From Perkinsela sp. pyNocScin1 (Eukaryota > Euglenozoa > Kinetoplastea > Prokinetoplastida > Perkinselidae): 64,000 nucleotides of DNA. The DNA is taken from assembly GCA_964019655.1 (NCBI GenBank), contig CAXHTR010000005.1, forward strand, positions 124,001 through 188,000. Reading direction: 5' to 3'. Below are positions 27,701-35,703 of the stretch, piece after piece. The notes under the pieces were generated by a model. The model saw only the letters and a program-made list of their open reading frames with translations. It did not search any database and was not told where the DNA came from. Every line of letters starts with the position of its first letter. Position 1 is the first letter of the stretch. The translations under genes and the position numbers were made by a program.

Positions 27701-27904
27701 AAAGAAGAAGTGAGGAAAGTATGTAACCTGTTCATAGAGGTCTTTCAGATTTTCGATGCTAAAACACTGGAATACATTGCCTCTGACGCGATTGAGAAAT
27801 CCTGCATTTCAGAAGATATCAGAAAAAATGAAGGTAGCACAAGCCTATCTTGCACGTGGATCCTATTGGTTTACATGGGTATCATTGAGCCACCGGTTGG
27901 CTAG
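24716..27904 (+). CDS. Large alpha-helical repeat protein, possibly TTI1-like
   Basis: A 1062-residue, leucine-rich, mostly helical protein with no signal peptide or catalytic motif. One stretch (~600-640) reads like a HEAT unit of TELO2-interacting protein 1: VRDAAINSLLYISENRSIED followed by VIRSNGALILESLKKQI, comparable to the TTI1 pattern in which a region of low conservation precedes IxxNxDYLxxSL. TTI1 with TELO2 and TTI2 matures PIKK kinases such as TOR and ATM. Length (TTI1 is about 1000-1100) also fits. The match is short and made by eye, so another HEAT/ARM scaffold is possible. It begins 82 bases after the membrane-protein gene. Confidence 0.5.
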   Translation: MQYGKKNVENDTNGKFVSQLSTIQQQANFIKVSFELPILKSIRKSESIFPDKCGNDHVWRYAVALNELFLNIDDLTLNSHSHVGPTSILPMVMEFESFALSIYTLLQCFQESAKLSSLKTPSLNAFDHSIKQCKKSIFVLLECMNTLLDVACSTSPISWVTKCAPGLLSTLPRMSLRKNTLHSYSPRILSIVILLLERCVQFDGSMECIGPFPRSYILKSLSCLFFSLKEGQEAGITLEVIQHQSNKFFVDQLCRLFSILLPKIVQLDGNAEKKAEENLECAETVCDLNSSNNVRGRTFFSIAARSACTSFCIYLYASNRLDDHVAIVRDYPWLLEDAFGLLLHLNRKEFFQEISKALYAGDIESSTKEQLTALVSLAYTENVIQGNHEVATLDSHHYELSETQIQTVLKWYSQLRDRERCMDVAAREFYENKIAPFTHRTMMDFLFIFCIDEVVRCCLVTLKDLHLCYALHISCLDIIACAASYSGQNEVVKHIKRFSLWMDVLEFITSSALHLWATDIPEAVYGANSICEDRNDYSVSEKNHKITVLVILIDILGLIALYARDQIKTKENARFMRRLVQLAIPHLVPHTRSIVARVRDAAINSLLYISENRSIEDVIRSNGALILESLKKQIIHPSLYPSTQYHLMSFIRFALEGHRDVQKKRLTNFSSLRAISSAEIMDSHFSVFSEEIHTQQIAINLVPLVPQMTDVLRTLISSISRGMVIEYLPTLCALAECFFSLSLLYLKQKKESSKFPLREAQTTEINNVFMCQLRSWDCFLSCLTSTYVETQLAGFRGIHFCIFSFFTAESGLGDRVHSMILDRLGEVYFHTNALPYIHQTWVKAVLSLANLFHQSKIDFSEYRKYAIELRETLIIKDSTKETRVFDGMGNLSMAAKALLIDKDIRQTTGIKNDETHHLLLNAKKISMLSLRVAMHDKVNKIEVHALCSALPFLQLIVSCSQAAFEFLARRVRSEFYAFAETICWILAMSDSHIYSKEEVRKVCNLFIEVFQIFDAKTLEYIASDAIEKSCISEDIRKNEGSTSLSCTWILLVYMGIIEPPVG

Positions 27905-27972
27905 ATTTTCGCACCACTTGCTTCTATTATCTCCAAAATGTATCGCTTGTAACACTTTTAACATCCCGTCGA

Positions 27973-28764
27973 ATGTCGTCTTCGTGGTCGAGCTTTGCTT
28001 CGAGAATCAAAAATCTTACCGGAAGATCTTTGCAAGCAAGTAATATGGCACATGCGGAGAAAAGCAAAGGGCAAAGTCATTTAAATATGCCTTCATCATT
28101 TTTTAAGCAAAATCCAGTTGTCAAAATACATCTGGGGAAGAGGATGCGTGAAGGCTCCACAGGTTTCTATAACACTCAAGGAAATCTCGTGACGCAGTTT
28201 CCACACAGTGAATATGGCGCAATTGAAATCGAAGTGTTTGCGAACGATTGTCCCCTAACTTCGTACAATTTCCTTTCGCTGTGCAGCGCGAAGCATGTTC
28301 TCCCGGCTTGTAAGCCGCAGAATGTTCTACACCGTAGTGTAGGTGAAGAAATGCTTGAGTCATCTCTGAAGCCTCAGTTAGACTACAGAGGCTCGGTGCT
28401 GCACCGAGTCATCAAAAATTTTGGTGTTCAAGGGGGTGACATAGTTACAAACGATGGCCTCTCGCAAAACTCGGTTTTCGGTGATTCATTTCGCGCTGAC
28501 CCAGAGATCAAAGACCTTCCGCACGACACTGAAGGCTTGGTAGTCACAGCGAGCAGCTCACCAGGGTCACTTGGTAGCCAATTCTTCATTTTAACGAGTC
28601 CTGTGCATGACAAATACGCGCATCTCGGGGGTTCATGTGTCTGCTTCGGCAGAGTACGAACCGGAATTGAAATCCTTAGGCAGCTAGAGAATGAGGTTCT
28701 CGATTTCGAGAGCAGACCAAAGCACATTGATTTCTACATACGCGACTGTGAAGTAAGCATCTAG
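27973..28764 (+). CDS. Cyclophilin-type peptidyl-prolyl isomerase, divergent
   Basis: A 263-residue protein with a cyclophilin domain at ~80-260: EIEVFANDCPLTSYNFLSLC at its start, GSVLHRVIKNFGVQGGD (family FHRVIxxFxxQGGD, the first Phe being Leu), GSLGSQFFIL, and HLGGSCVCFGRVRTGIEIL near the end. The Arg and Gln of the active site are kept, but the cyclosporin-contact Trp region reads HLGGSCVCFG without Trp, so it is likely a divergent, cyclosporin-insensitive isomerase. An insertion (~95-120) splits the usual FLxLC-to-GxxxHR distance. The N-terminal 70 residues are polar and unassigned. A second ATG at codon 25 (MAHAEKS) is an alternative start. Confidence 0.85.
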   Translation: MSSSWSSFASRIKNLTGRSLQASNMAHAEKSKGQSHLNMPSSFFKQNPVVKIHLGKRMREGSTGFYNTQGNLVTQFPHSEYGAIEIEVFANDCPLTSYNFLSLCSAKHVLPACKPQNVLHRSVGEEMLESSLKPQLDYRGSVLHRVIKNFGVQGGDIVTNDGLSQNSVFGDSFRADPEIKDLPHDTEGLVVTASSSPGSLGSQFFILTSPVHDKYAHLGGSCVCFGRVRTGIEILRQLENEVLDFESRPKHIDFYIRDCEVSI

Positions 28765-28919
28765 GGTTTCAGTGGGCTTCAAAAATTTCGGGATTTGTTA
28801 ATCACACGTCATGGGTAGTTGGTTTTGACTGCGTGAAGCACCATATCAAGCGCAGAGCGCGCACCTATGACAATCTTCACAAGATCTATTGTCTAATTTT
28901 TTGAAGTTACCTTTAAGTC

Positions 28920-29303
28920 ATGCGGAAGTTTCAGGGATCAGGAATGATTTCGCTGCAACGTAGGCAAACCCTATCGAGTTTAGAATATCTCAGAACCACC
29001 CGAAGTTGTTCCAGCCTTCCTAAGGCGGAAGGCACTCATATCAAAGACATGCAAAATAATGAGTTCGAGGCACAAGTCAAGTTACTGAAATCAATTTTTA
29101 CCCGTGGAGGCAGGGCACTGCTTATTCTGACGTTCGGCCTCGGAGCACTTTTCTACGCCAATCGTCGGCGCCAGCAAGCGGTCGCACCCTCTTGTGAAAG
29201 TACGATGAGTCCTTCTGAGCGATATATACAAGAAATGGTCGATGGCGGCTGGCCAGTTGATGAGGAAGATGTGAAAAAGTTCAGTCGCAAGGAAAAAATC
29301 TGA
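28920..29303 (+). CDS. Small single-helix protein, probably mitochondrial
   Basis: A 127-residue protein. Its first ~35 residues are Arg/Ser/Gln-rich without acids (presequence-like), followed by a hydrophobic helix (~65-85, GRALLILTFGLGALFYANRRR) flanked by basic residues, then an acidic-basic tail ending KKFSRKEKI. The layout suits a small inner-membrane protein but no family is recognised. An alternative start is Met9. It is followed after 116 bases by the 3' end of the minus-strand endonuclease G gene. Confidence 0.5.
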   Translation: MRKFQGSGMISLQRRQTLSSLEYLRTTRSCSSLPKAEGTHIKDMQNNEFEAQVKLLKSIFTRGGRALLILTFGLGALFYANRRRQQAVAPSCESTMSPSERYIQEMVDGGWPVDEEDVKKFSRKEKI

Positions 29304-29419
29304 AATTGCTGCAGCTTATCCCTTTATGAACAGCAGACAACATTTTCATTATCAAAACAAAGTCTCATGAAGTAACACAAAGATATCTCCGCTAAAGTGA
29401 GGGGTAAAAAATGGAAAAC

Positions 29420-30568
29420 TTAATACGCGAATTTCTTTCTGAGCGCTTTGTAGTCCTTCTCTAGCCGCCGTGTGAATCCCATTGCTTTTGCATCATTCCA
29501 GAGGGCATCAAGCTCGTCTACACTTGCCGCACTTTGCATCTTGCTCAAATGGCGAAACATTTTTCCAAAGCTACCGTAGCTGCCTTCGCACACGTTCGAT
29601 TGACATATGTCAGCAAACCCAGTGCTTCTTGAGGCAGTCAGTAATGGGGTCTTTGGCCGCTTTTCAGTAAACAAACGCTTTCCCGTCAGCTTTGGAAAAA
29701 AGTGAAGACCAGTCAAACTTTCGAGCTCCTCTATATCAACTTGATAATCTGTCATAGGAAGCTCTTTTGCAATAGGTTTGTTGGGCAGAATAAAGGCTGC
29801 GCACTGGTACTTTGAGTGCAAAGTGGTGTCCTTACTCAGAATGACTTTGAAAATGTGCGTGGGAACAGCAATTCGATTTTCACCAATTAGGCTGTATTCA
29901 GTTGTCCAAACCCTTCTTCTTTGTTCGCTTTCATTCCCGATGACATAATCTGTTGGAATGAATGCAGGCCCTGTAATAACCCAAGATTCATCATACAGTT
30001 TTACGAGTTTCTTAGCCATTTGCTCGAGGCGGAACCAATCACATCCATTGGTGCTCATAAGCTGTGGAACTATATTCAGGGAAAGGTTAAAGGTGTCATT
30101 CATTTCTTCTTGCGATCCCTTGTGCATCTGTGCGGGTGCGAGGTGCCCACGGCTGAGCCCAAGATCTTGCCCCGCGTGATACTCACTATTGGTCGAACGA
30201 AACTTTGAGTCGACTTGCCTATCAGATGAAAACGTTGACTTATCACGCGACACGGTGCTATTTTTTCCAAGAGTGTCTAGAGTCTCATTCGAAAAATACT
30301 CCATGACCCAGAGCGGAGTTCGATATAATGGGCTGAAAGAGCATGCATACGCAGATGTTACGCGAATGTTCTCCTGAGATGGGTAGCCAACCTCTACGCA
30401 TTTTTTTTCTAACACGCTTTGCTGTTTCTGCGCCTCCGGTGCCTTTTCGCGACTTTCATGCAATATTGCGTATTGCTCGTAGATGCTCAAGGTCAAAAGG
30501 CTTCCAACGCAAGTACCAGACAGTGCTCCTGCAATAAAAACGCGTGTTTGTCTCGTGAAGAATGCCAT
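29420..30568 (-). CDS. Mitochondrial DNA/RNA non-specific endonuclease (endonuclease G-like)
   Basis: A 382-residue betabetaalpha-metal nuclease. N-terminus MAFFTRQTRVFIAGALSGTC plus a hydrophobic segment suggests an inner-membrane or intermembrane-space protein. The core motif reads SRGHLAPAQMHKGSQEEMND with the general-base His142 kept; the usual first Asp of DRGH is Ser139. NLSLNIVPQ and the following W-x-x-L-E region match EndoG. EndoG cleaves DNA and RNA in mitochondria and, in kinetoplastids, contributes to DNA degradation in dying cells. It is alone on the minus strand, with plus-strand genes on both sides (116-base convergent and 158-base divergent gaps). Confidence 0.85.
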   Translation of the reverse strand: MAFFTRQTRVFIAGALSGTCVGSLLTLSIYEQYAILHESREKAPEAQKQQSVLEKKCVEVGYPSQENIRVTSAYACSFSPLYRTPLWVMEYFSNETLDTLGKNSTVSRDKSTFSSDRQVDSKFRSTNSEYHAGQDLGLSRGHLAPAQMHKGSQEEMNDTFNLSLNIVPQLMSTNGCDWFRLEQMAKKLVKLYDESWVITGPAFIPTDYVIGNESEQRRRVWTTEYSLIGENRIAVPTHIFKVILSKDTTLHSKYQCAAFILPNKPIAKELPMTDYQVDIEELESLTGLHFFPKLTGKRLFTEKRPKTPLLTASRSTGFADICQSNVCEGSYGSFGKMFRHLSKMQSAASVDELDALWNDAKAMGFTRRLEKDYKALRKKFAY

Positions 30569-30726
30569 ATATATTTTTTCGTTCTACTGTGAAAAAACAA
30601 TAGTGTGAATTAGTATGAAACATTTCTACGCACGTTTGTCCGAAGCAGTACATTCTTGTGTTGTGTAATCCACTGGAATGGGCTTATTGACAGTTCAGTT
30701 GTGAGACCATATTTACAAACATATGC

Positions 30727-31506
30727 ATGCCGCGTGGAAACTTTATCATTGAACATCTCGAAGACGGTTTGCCAGACTGGGCATTCCTTGAGTACAAACA
30801 TATCTGCATGCAGCTTTTACATTCGTACGGACCTTCCGCCCGTATCGTATTCACAAATACTGATCGGGCCAAGGACGGCTTTCAAAGATTGCTTCAGGAA
30901 ATTTTATCGGAGCGGCAAAGTCTTGGAGTTGATGAAGGCCAGATACGCATAACACCTAAAAAAGCTCTTTCCTTCGTTTTACACGAGGAATCTCAGAGTT
31001 CGCGGGAAAACGCAAGAGTCAGCATTTTTATCCTTGACCCTTTCGCAGATGCAGTTCTAGAACCAAACGCTACGAACGACGGAAATGGTGCAAGATCTTC
31101 GTCCGAAGTGTACTTTGTATTTGGGGGCATACTCGGTAATCATCCAATGAATGGTCGAACGTACAATGAGCTCACAAAAGAATTCTTGAATTACACCGAC
31201 GAAAACATGATTCCTATATTTTCATTATTTCAGTGCAACTTAGGGTCTTTGCAGCTCACGACTGACACAGCAGTCCTTGTCACTGCTTTAATTTTCTTTT
31301 TCGGCGTTGATATAGGATCACTTGCTTGCATCGACAATCCAAAGTTTCGAGTCTCTTCAGCGGAAAAAATAAAAATGACTGGCTTTCGGTATCTAAGGTC
31401 TGATGGAAGCGTGTATAATAATAATTACACCGAATCGAGCTCACAAGCGATCATACCAAAGGGCATGCTCGATCTTTGGCGGAGGGACTTCACAATTTTC
31501 GAGTAA
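30727..31506 (+). CDS. SFM1: SFM1-type SPOUT protein arginine methyltransferase
   Basis: A 259-residue protein that follows the SFM1 family along its length: FIIEHLEDGLPDWAFLEYKH at the N-terminus (family YxxEHMExxxxxWxxLEY), an Asp-Pro site (ILDPFADAVLEP), VFGGILGNHPMNGRTYNEL (family FGGILGDHPPxDRTxEL), the SAM-pocket knot CNLGSLQLTTDTAVLVT and GFRYLRSDG, then IPKGMLDLWRRD. In yeast Sfm1 methylates Arg146 of ribosomal protein S3 using SAM. The trefoil-knot fold is otherwise typical of RNA methyltransferases. An insertion of acidic/Asn-rich residues (~105-115) is the main difference. The gene is plus-strand, just after the inverted EndoG gene. Confidence 0.85.
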   Translation: MPRGNFIIEHLEDGLPDWAFLEYKHICMQLLHSYGPSARIVFTNTDRAKDGFQRLLQEILSERQSLGVDEGQIRITPKKALSFVLHEESQSSRENARVSIFILDPFADAVLEPNATNDGNGARSSSEVYFVFGGILGNHPMNGRTYNELTKEFLNYTDENMIPIFSLFQCNLGSLQLTTDTAVLVTALIFFFGVDIGSLACIDNPKFRVSSAEKIKMTGFRYLRSDGSVYNNNYTESSSQAIIPKGMLDLWRRDFTIFE

Positions 31507-31609
31507 TTTGCGAGGTAAAATGAACGTCAGTATCTTTCATTCTGTATCATGTCCTGAGAATTCAGACACGAATCGTCAATTAGTATTCACTTTCCAATTA
31601 TTCTAGAAA

Positions 31610-32050
31610 ATGTTGCATCGCACATGCATTTATTTTAAAGTGAAGAAGCGTGCGAAGAGTAGTGCACCATTCGTTAAAGCTTCGCAAGAGTGGCGAGAGA
31701 GCAATGTGAAGAAGCGTCTCATCCTATTGGCCGAAAAAAATAAGAAGTACGTCGAAGAATGTAGCACAAAGCGCATGAGCCCCTGGGATTCGCGATTTCA
31801 GCCTTTTGATCGTGATCCACGTGATGGAATCTACTTTGTCATGAAGCAGCTGATGGACGATAAGCTGAGCGCGAGCAATTATCACCAAAAACCTGTTCAA
31901 AAACTTTTTGCAAATGTTGGGCTCATGGGACCGAAATTTGGATGGGTAGGCCCCTATGCAGCTCGATGGAAACCGCGGGAATTCGCGGAGCTTCCTGCAG
32001 ACACGAAATGGGCGTCTGAACGACGAAATAGAAAGGGTTGGTCATTTTAA
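31610..32050 (+). CDS. Small basic protein, possibly mitochondrial, unidentified
   Basis: A 146-residue basic protein rich in Lys, Arg, Trp and aromatic residues. The start MLHRTCIYFKVKKRAKSSA could be a mitochondrial presequence, and the C-terminal half (RFQPFDRDPRDGIYFVMKQL, then KFGWVGPYAARWKPREFAEL) looks globular. Size, charge and N-terminus suit a lineage-specific mitochondrial ribosomal protein, but I cannot name one. It has a pyrimidine-rich stretch and AG upstream (TTCTAG, 103 bases after SFM1). RCL1 follows after 188 bases in the same direction. Confidence 0.55.
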   Translation: MLHRTCIYFKVKKRAKSSAPFVKASQEWRESNVKKRLILLAEKNKKYVEECSTKRMSPWDSRFQPFDRDPRDGIYFVMKQLMDDKLSASNYHQKPVQKLFANVGLMGPKFGWVGPYAARWKPREFAELPADTKWASERRNRKGWSF

Positions 32051-32238
32051 GTTTGATAGTACCAACCCTGTGGTCCTGGTTTTCATTCGATCTCGCGCAC
32101 GACTTGGTGTGTTTTCAGCAAGCGTAGACGTCAAGTAAAAGTCAATGGCAGCGTCTGCTTGTATCTTCGGAGAGAAGGGCGCCTCGTTAAGAAACGTATA
32201 GTATTCCCCCATTTCATTTTTTAGTCCAGTCACGTTCT

Positions 32239-33441
32239 ATGTGCGCGAATAAATCAAGAAGCCACCCGCAGAAAAGGCGTATCGAAAAACAAGGAAAATC
32301 GGCCGACAAGATAGTTCCATCAATTCAGGTGAAAGATGACACTGAATGCATCGTTGGGGACTCTTTCTTTTTCCGCTATGAGCTGATCGCTTCCATGCTT
32401 AGCAACAAGCCAATCATTCTCCGACTCGAGCGTGCAATCACCTCACCTGAGATAAATTTTTTACACTTTCTCGACCGATTATCAGAGGGAACGAAATTCG
32501 AAGTTTCTGAGGATGCTATGACAGTCAAGGTCTCCCCTGGCGTAATCATCGGTGGGTCTTTCACGCATGAGTGTGTTCCGGAAAGGGGTATTGGGTTTTG
32601 GGCCGAGGCTGCAAGTCTGTTGTGCCCATTTGGAAAAAATCCATCAAAAATAACGTTTCTGTCCTGCGTGACGAACTGTTCCGCAGATATTGGCTACGAC
32701 CTCCTGCGTACGGTGACTATTCCCCTACTGCGCCGCTTCGGGATCGAAGCAAGCATTCAACTCATCAAGCGATTTTGCATGGCGAAGAATGGTACATCTG
32801 ATGGGCCAGTTGACGGGTCTGTCGTATTCAGCGTGGATAATGTCCGTGTTCTTCAAGAGATACAGCCCGTTATGAAAGGCTTCATCAAGCGAATCCGAGG
32901 CGTGGCTTTTGGGGTCCGAGTTGCGCCGGATATATGCAACCAGCTTGCAACGTTTGCTAAGGGGCTCCTTCTAAAGCTTGTACCGGATATTTATATTCTG
33001 ACAGACATTGACAAAAAAGGCCAAGTAGCTGAGGTGAGAAAAGCATCATCTGGCTTTGGGCTTTGTCTTGTCTCTGAGTCTACATCAAAAAACGCAGTTT
33101 GCTCTGCAGAGGCTGTAGCATCCCACAGAAAAGCGCCCGAAGATGTCGCGAAGCGCTGTGTGAATGCGCTCTTGCACGAAATTCATCACGGCGGGTTGAT
33201 CGATAGAGCACATCAAGCAATGACAATATTTTTGATGGGGCTCGCCGTAGACCTACCATCTGTTGCACACGTTGGACAAACACTGACACCAAGCACATGC
33301 TATTTGCTGCAGCATATTATGCCAACGGTCTTTCACGTAAAGTATATGCAGAGAACTCGAACCGACGAAGCATCATGTACGTACCAAGAGATTGTATGCA
33401 TAGGCTCAAGGCTCGTGAATTCTTACAAGAAAAGCACGTAG
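32239..33441 (+). CDS. RCL1: RCL1-like 18S rRNA processing factor (RNA cyclase-like)
   Basis: A 400-residue protein of the RNA 3'-phosphate cyclase family. Matching phrases: FFFRYELIASMLSNKPIILR (family FRYxLxxSxLSGKPI), KVSPGVIIGGSFTHECVPER, KRIRGVAFGVRVAPDICN, LVPDIYILTD and IHHGGLIDRAHQAMTIFLMG. The catalytic His of true cyclases lies in a CHLL-type motif; here the site reads PSTCYLLQH with Tyr, agreeing with RCL1, which lacks cyclase activity and works with BMS1 in pre-18S rRNA processing in the nucleolus. A basic N-terminus (HPQKRRIEK) may be nuclear. Length fits RCL1 (~370). Confidence 0.85.
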   Translation: MCANKSRSHPQKRRIEKQGKSADKIVPSIQVKDDTECIVGDSFFFRYELIASMLSNKPIILRLERAITSPEINFLHFLDRLSEGTKFEVSEDAMTVKVSPGVIIGGSFTHECVPERGIGFWAEAASLLCPFGKNPSKITFLSCVTNCSADIGYDLLRTVTIPLLRRFGIEASIQLIKRFCMAKNGTSDGPVDGSVVFSVDNVRVLQEIQPVMKGFIKRIRGVAFGVRVAPDICNQLATFAKGLLLKLVPDIYILTDIDKKGQVAEVRKASSGFGLCLVSESTSKNAVCSAEAVASHRKAPEDVAKRCVNALLHEIHHGGLIDRAHQAMTIFLMGLAVDLPSVAHVGQTLTPSTCYLLQHIMPTVFHVKYMQRTRTDEASCTYQEIVCIGSRLVNSYKKST

Positions 33442-33747
33442 AGCTTTGGACGAAATTCTCTCTTTACGAATACGTGTTAAAAATTTGAGTTGCAAAAGCA
33501 GATTTTCATATTGATCCAATAGATTGCTTTTATGATTGACGTTTAAATGCCTTTCCGGAGTGTAGAAGCATCAAACCAAGCCTTTCAGTGATAGCAAGAA
33601 TAGTGCACTTCCGTATATTTCCCTGCGCAATGATAGTGCACGTTCAAATCAATAGTACCGCTGATCATTTTTCCGTGTAATAAAAAAAGCATGTGCCTTA
33701 CGCTATTCATACATTCCATACAAAACGAGGAGGGTTAGCACGGATAT
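33442..33747. other. Convergent intergenic region, nothing recognised
   Basis: It separates the 3' ends of RCL1 (+) and the NYN-like gene (-). AT-rich with short T runs; no ORF, repeat or RNA gene identified. Confidence 0.3.
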
Positions 33748-34374
33748 CTACGCATTGGTCGATGCAGCATTTATACTCATTATCAAATCTCCCAGCTCAT
33801 CTAGCTTTTTGCGGATCAAGGACCAGCTCGCAAAAGAGTGATCTCGCATCGAAAAGGTATGTGCACCTTGTTTTCTTGAAGCTTTCTGAAGGTCCCCATC
33901 CATGGTAACTACAAAAAGTTTCTTCGCAGGATAAGCCTTGTTCATTTTCATGATGCTCAGAAGAATCACGACATCAACAGCTTGGTCTGCAGGCCCACAG
34001 GGTACACAAGGAAGTCTCATTTTCATATGAACGTCATTGCCAAAGCCCCACAAGAAGATCCCAAGATTGAAATAATAGGACGGGCACATATCATCGGGGA
34101 AAATCGCGATATTATCCATGTCAAGGAAAACAATGGCGCTACTTGCTTCGATGTGTATCTTGTAGCGGTGGAATTCACACTCAATGCAATGGCATACACC
34201 ACCGCACCACGAATTTTCAGGCAATGGGGCCTTGTCTTGAGGCAACGCAAACCTTTGAAAGCCCTTTGCGCTCACATGATGAAATTCGTAGTTTTTTTCA
34301 GATTCATCACACTGCACTTCCTTCGCAGCACTTATGTGTGCTTCGAAGTCTGGTTCATCTAATTCATCGAACAT
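33748..34374 (-). CDS. NYN/PIN-like putative ribonuclease
   Basis: A 208-residue protein with a C-terminal part (~80-200) that resembles NYN domains: a strand ending in acidic residues, IVFLDMDNIAIF (first Asp plus the DN pair), later QAVDVVILLSIMKMNK (family xDxxLxxDa) and VVTMDGDLQKASRKQGAH (family lxSgDgDfxplvxxlrxxG). NYN nucleases use such Asp residues with Mg2+ to cleave RNA. The N-terminal half has a CxxCIEC cluster (VCHCIECEFH) that may bind zinc. Kinetoplastid mitochondrial NYN nucleases exist, but I see no clear presequence. It starts a two-gene minus-strand island with the next gene upstream. Confidence 0.6.
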   Translation of the reverse strand: MFDELDEPDFEAHISAAKEVQCDESEKNYEFHHVSAKGFQRFALPQDKAPLPENSWCGGVCHCIECEFHRYKIHIEASSAIVFLDMDNIAIFPDDMCPSYYFNLGIFLWGFGNDVHMKMRLPCVPCGPADQAVDVVILLSIMKMNKAYPAKKLFVVTMDGDLQKASRKQGAHTFSMRDHSFASWSLIRKKLDELGDLIMSINAASTNA

Positions 34375-34494
34375 ATGAAATTAATGCAATTATTTCAATT
34401 CATGATATGAAGCTTCTCAGATATATTAGGATTATTCAGCGTTGATATGCACAGATGGCCATGGCAATGAGTCGATCGCATCTCTCGCGCCGCT

Positions 34495-35334
34495 TTAAAT
34501 GCGAAGTACAGTTCGGATGAGCCATATCTGCAATGGAACCGTCAGCCTTACATATGAAATGGCAATCGCTAATGGAAATAATATCGTCGATGAAAATTTG
34601 TAGCCTCCCAAATTCCATTCGACGGGTACCGGAACGCGAGATACACCCTTTTCGTCTTCTACAACGAACGACATCATTGTAGGTAAACGATTAGCGGCGA
34701 TGCTACAGGCAAATATCAGAAAAGATTTCCAACTGCAAGCTCCAAATATGAAAAGCAGAGTTCCCGCAACCAAGAAAGTAACATCTTCAGATTTGCTTAC
34801 CTGTAAAGATGCTGTGAATACGTAAATCATCAAGAGGGAGATCAAAAGCGCGGGAAAAATAAGGCTTCGAATTTTGTGATCTTCACAGTATTGAAAGAGG
34901 CCAAGGAACGAACTTGTATCCCTGAGATCCGTGGCTCTCAGATGTTTTGGATCTTCGGCATCGATGGAAGTTTTTTTGAAATCTTGATTGTGTATTCCAT
35001 CCGATTTAGGCAGAGATGCAGCCAATGGGCCTACAAATGAAGGATACGCTGTCGAATAAAGTCCAGTAGTCGGAGGATTATGACCAGATGCAACTTGGTC
35101 TGTTTTTCCATTTTCTTTCGCAGAAGTTGTGCTGAACAACGAGATACTACGATTCGATCTCTCATGACTCGCTATTTCATGGTAAAGATTTTTGAATTTT
35201 TGATCTCCTTCAATGTAGGAGTGAAGAAAATCTTGCTTTTTTGCACTACCACAGGCATACATGAAACTTAGTGCGTGAAGGGGTCTACGAACACCTGGTG
35301 GGCGCCTAATTGATCTGCGGAATAACCTTAACAT
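34495..35334 (-). CDS. Membrane protein with mitochondrial-like presequence
   Basis: A 279-residue protein. The N-terminus MLRLFRRSIRRPPGVRRPLH has seven or more Arg and no acids, a strong mitochondrial presequence. Residues to ~150 are polar; then come hydrophobic helices LIFPALLISLLMIYVFTASL (~160-180), VTFLVAGTLLFIFGAC and SFLIFACSIAA, and near the C-terminus ILFPLAIAISYVRLTV. It is probably a multi-span inner-membrane protein; I recognise no family. It is the upstream gene of the minus-strand island, 120 bases from the NYN-like gene. Confidence 0.6.
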   Translation of the reverse strand: MLRLFRRSIRRPPGVRRPLHALSFMYACGSAKKQDFLHSYIEGDQKFKNLYHEIASHERSNRSISLFSTTSAKENGKTDQVASGHNPPTTGLYSTAYPSFVGPLAASLPKSDGIHNQDFKKTSIDAEDPKHLRATDLRDTSSFLGLFQYCEDHKIRSLIFPALLISLLMIYVFTASLQVSKSEDVTFLVAGTLLFIFGACSWKSFLIFACSIAANRLPTMMSFVVEDEKGVSRVPVPVEWNLGGYKFSSTILFPLAIAISYVRLTVPLQIWLIRTVLRI

Positions 35335-35681
35335 TTAAACAATGGGCAACGTATATACAGAATTGAAATTGTGTTTGGCCTCGTGTGAAATTAAAATTGC
35401 AAATCGCGTACGCGTATGATAATGTGGATTTTCATGAGCGTAAGAGTACGAAAGAAAAGAATCCATGCATTGAATGCCAGCAATAGTGCAAGCTCGACTT
35501 ATGGACCAATTGTCAATTCCTATATAACTGAATACATCAATACACTTGATAACTTCGGGGAGCAAGATTCAATTGAAATACTTGTTTAATGCGGCTCAAT
35601 ATCCTTGACAGTGCGGAGACGTAGTGGCAGCTGGTCTAATTGATAACGCGTAGAAGGTATGCATAACGGTATACATGATGA
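35335..35681. other. Divergent intergenic region
   Basis: Outward-facing genes flank about 350 bases. A 76-codon minus-strand open frame (35335-35565) abuts the membrane-protein gene but lacks an ATG start. It may hold a bidirectional promoter; no motif is recognised. Confidence 0.3.
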
Positions 35682-35700
35682 TTTTTTTTCTTATGATAAG
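35682..35700 (+). promoter_or_regulatory. Candidate trans-splice acceptor
   Basis: An eight-T tract and short spacer end in AG (35699-35700), three bases before ATG 35704. It excludes the in-frame ATG at 35659 from the mature message. Confidence 0.45.
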
Positions 35701-35703
35701 AAC

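Noticed and set aside
35335-35565. 76-codon minus-strand frame next to the membrane protein gene.
   Set aside because: No ATG near its start, no motif, and it abuts rather than belongs to the annotated gene.
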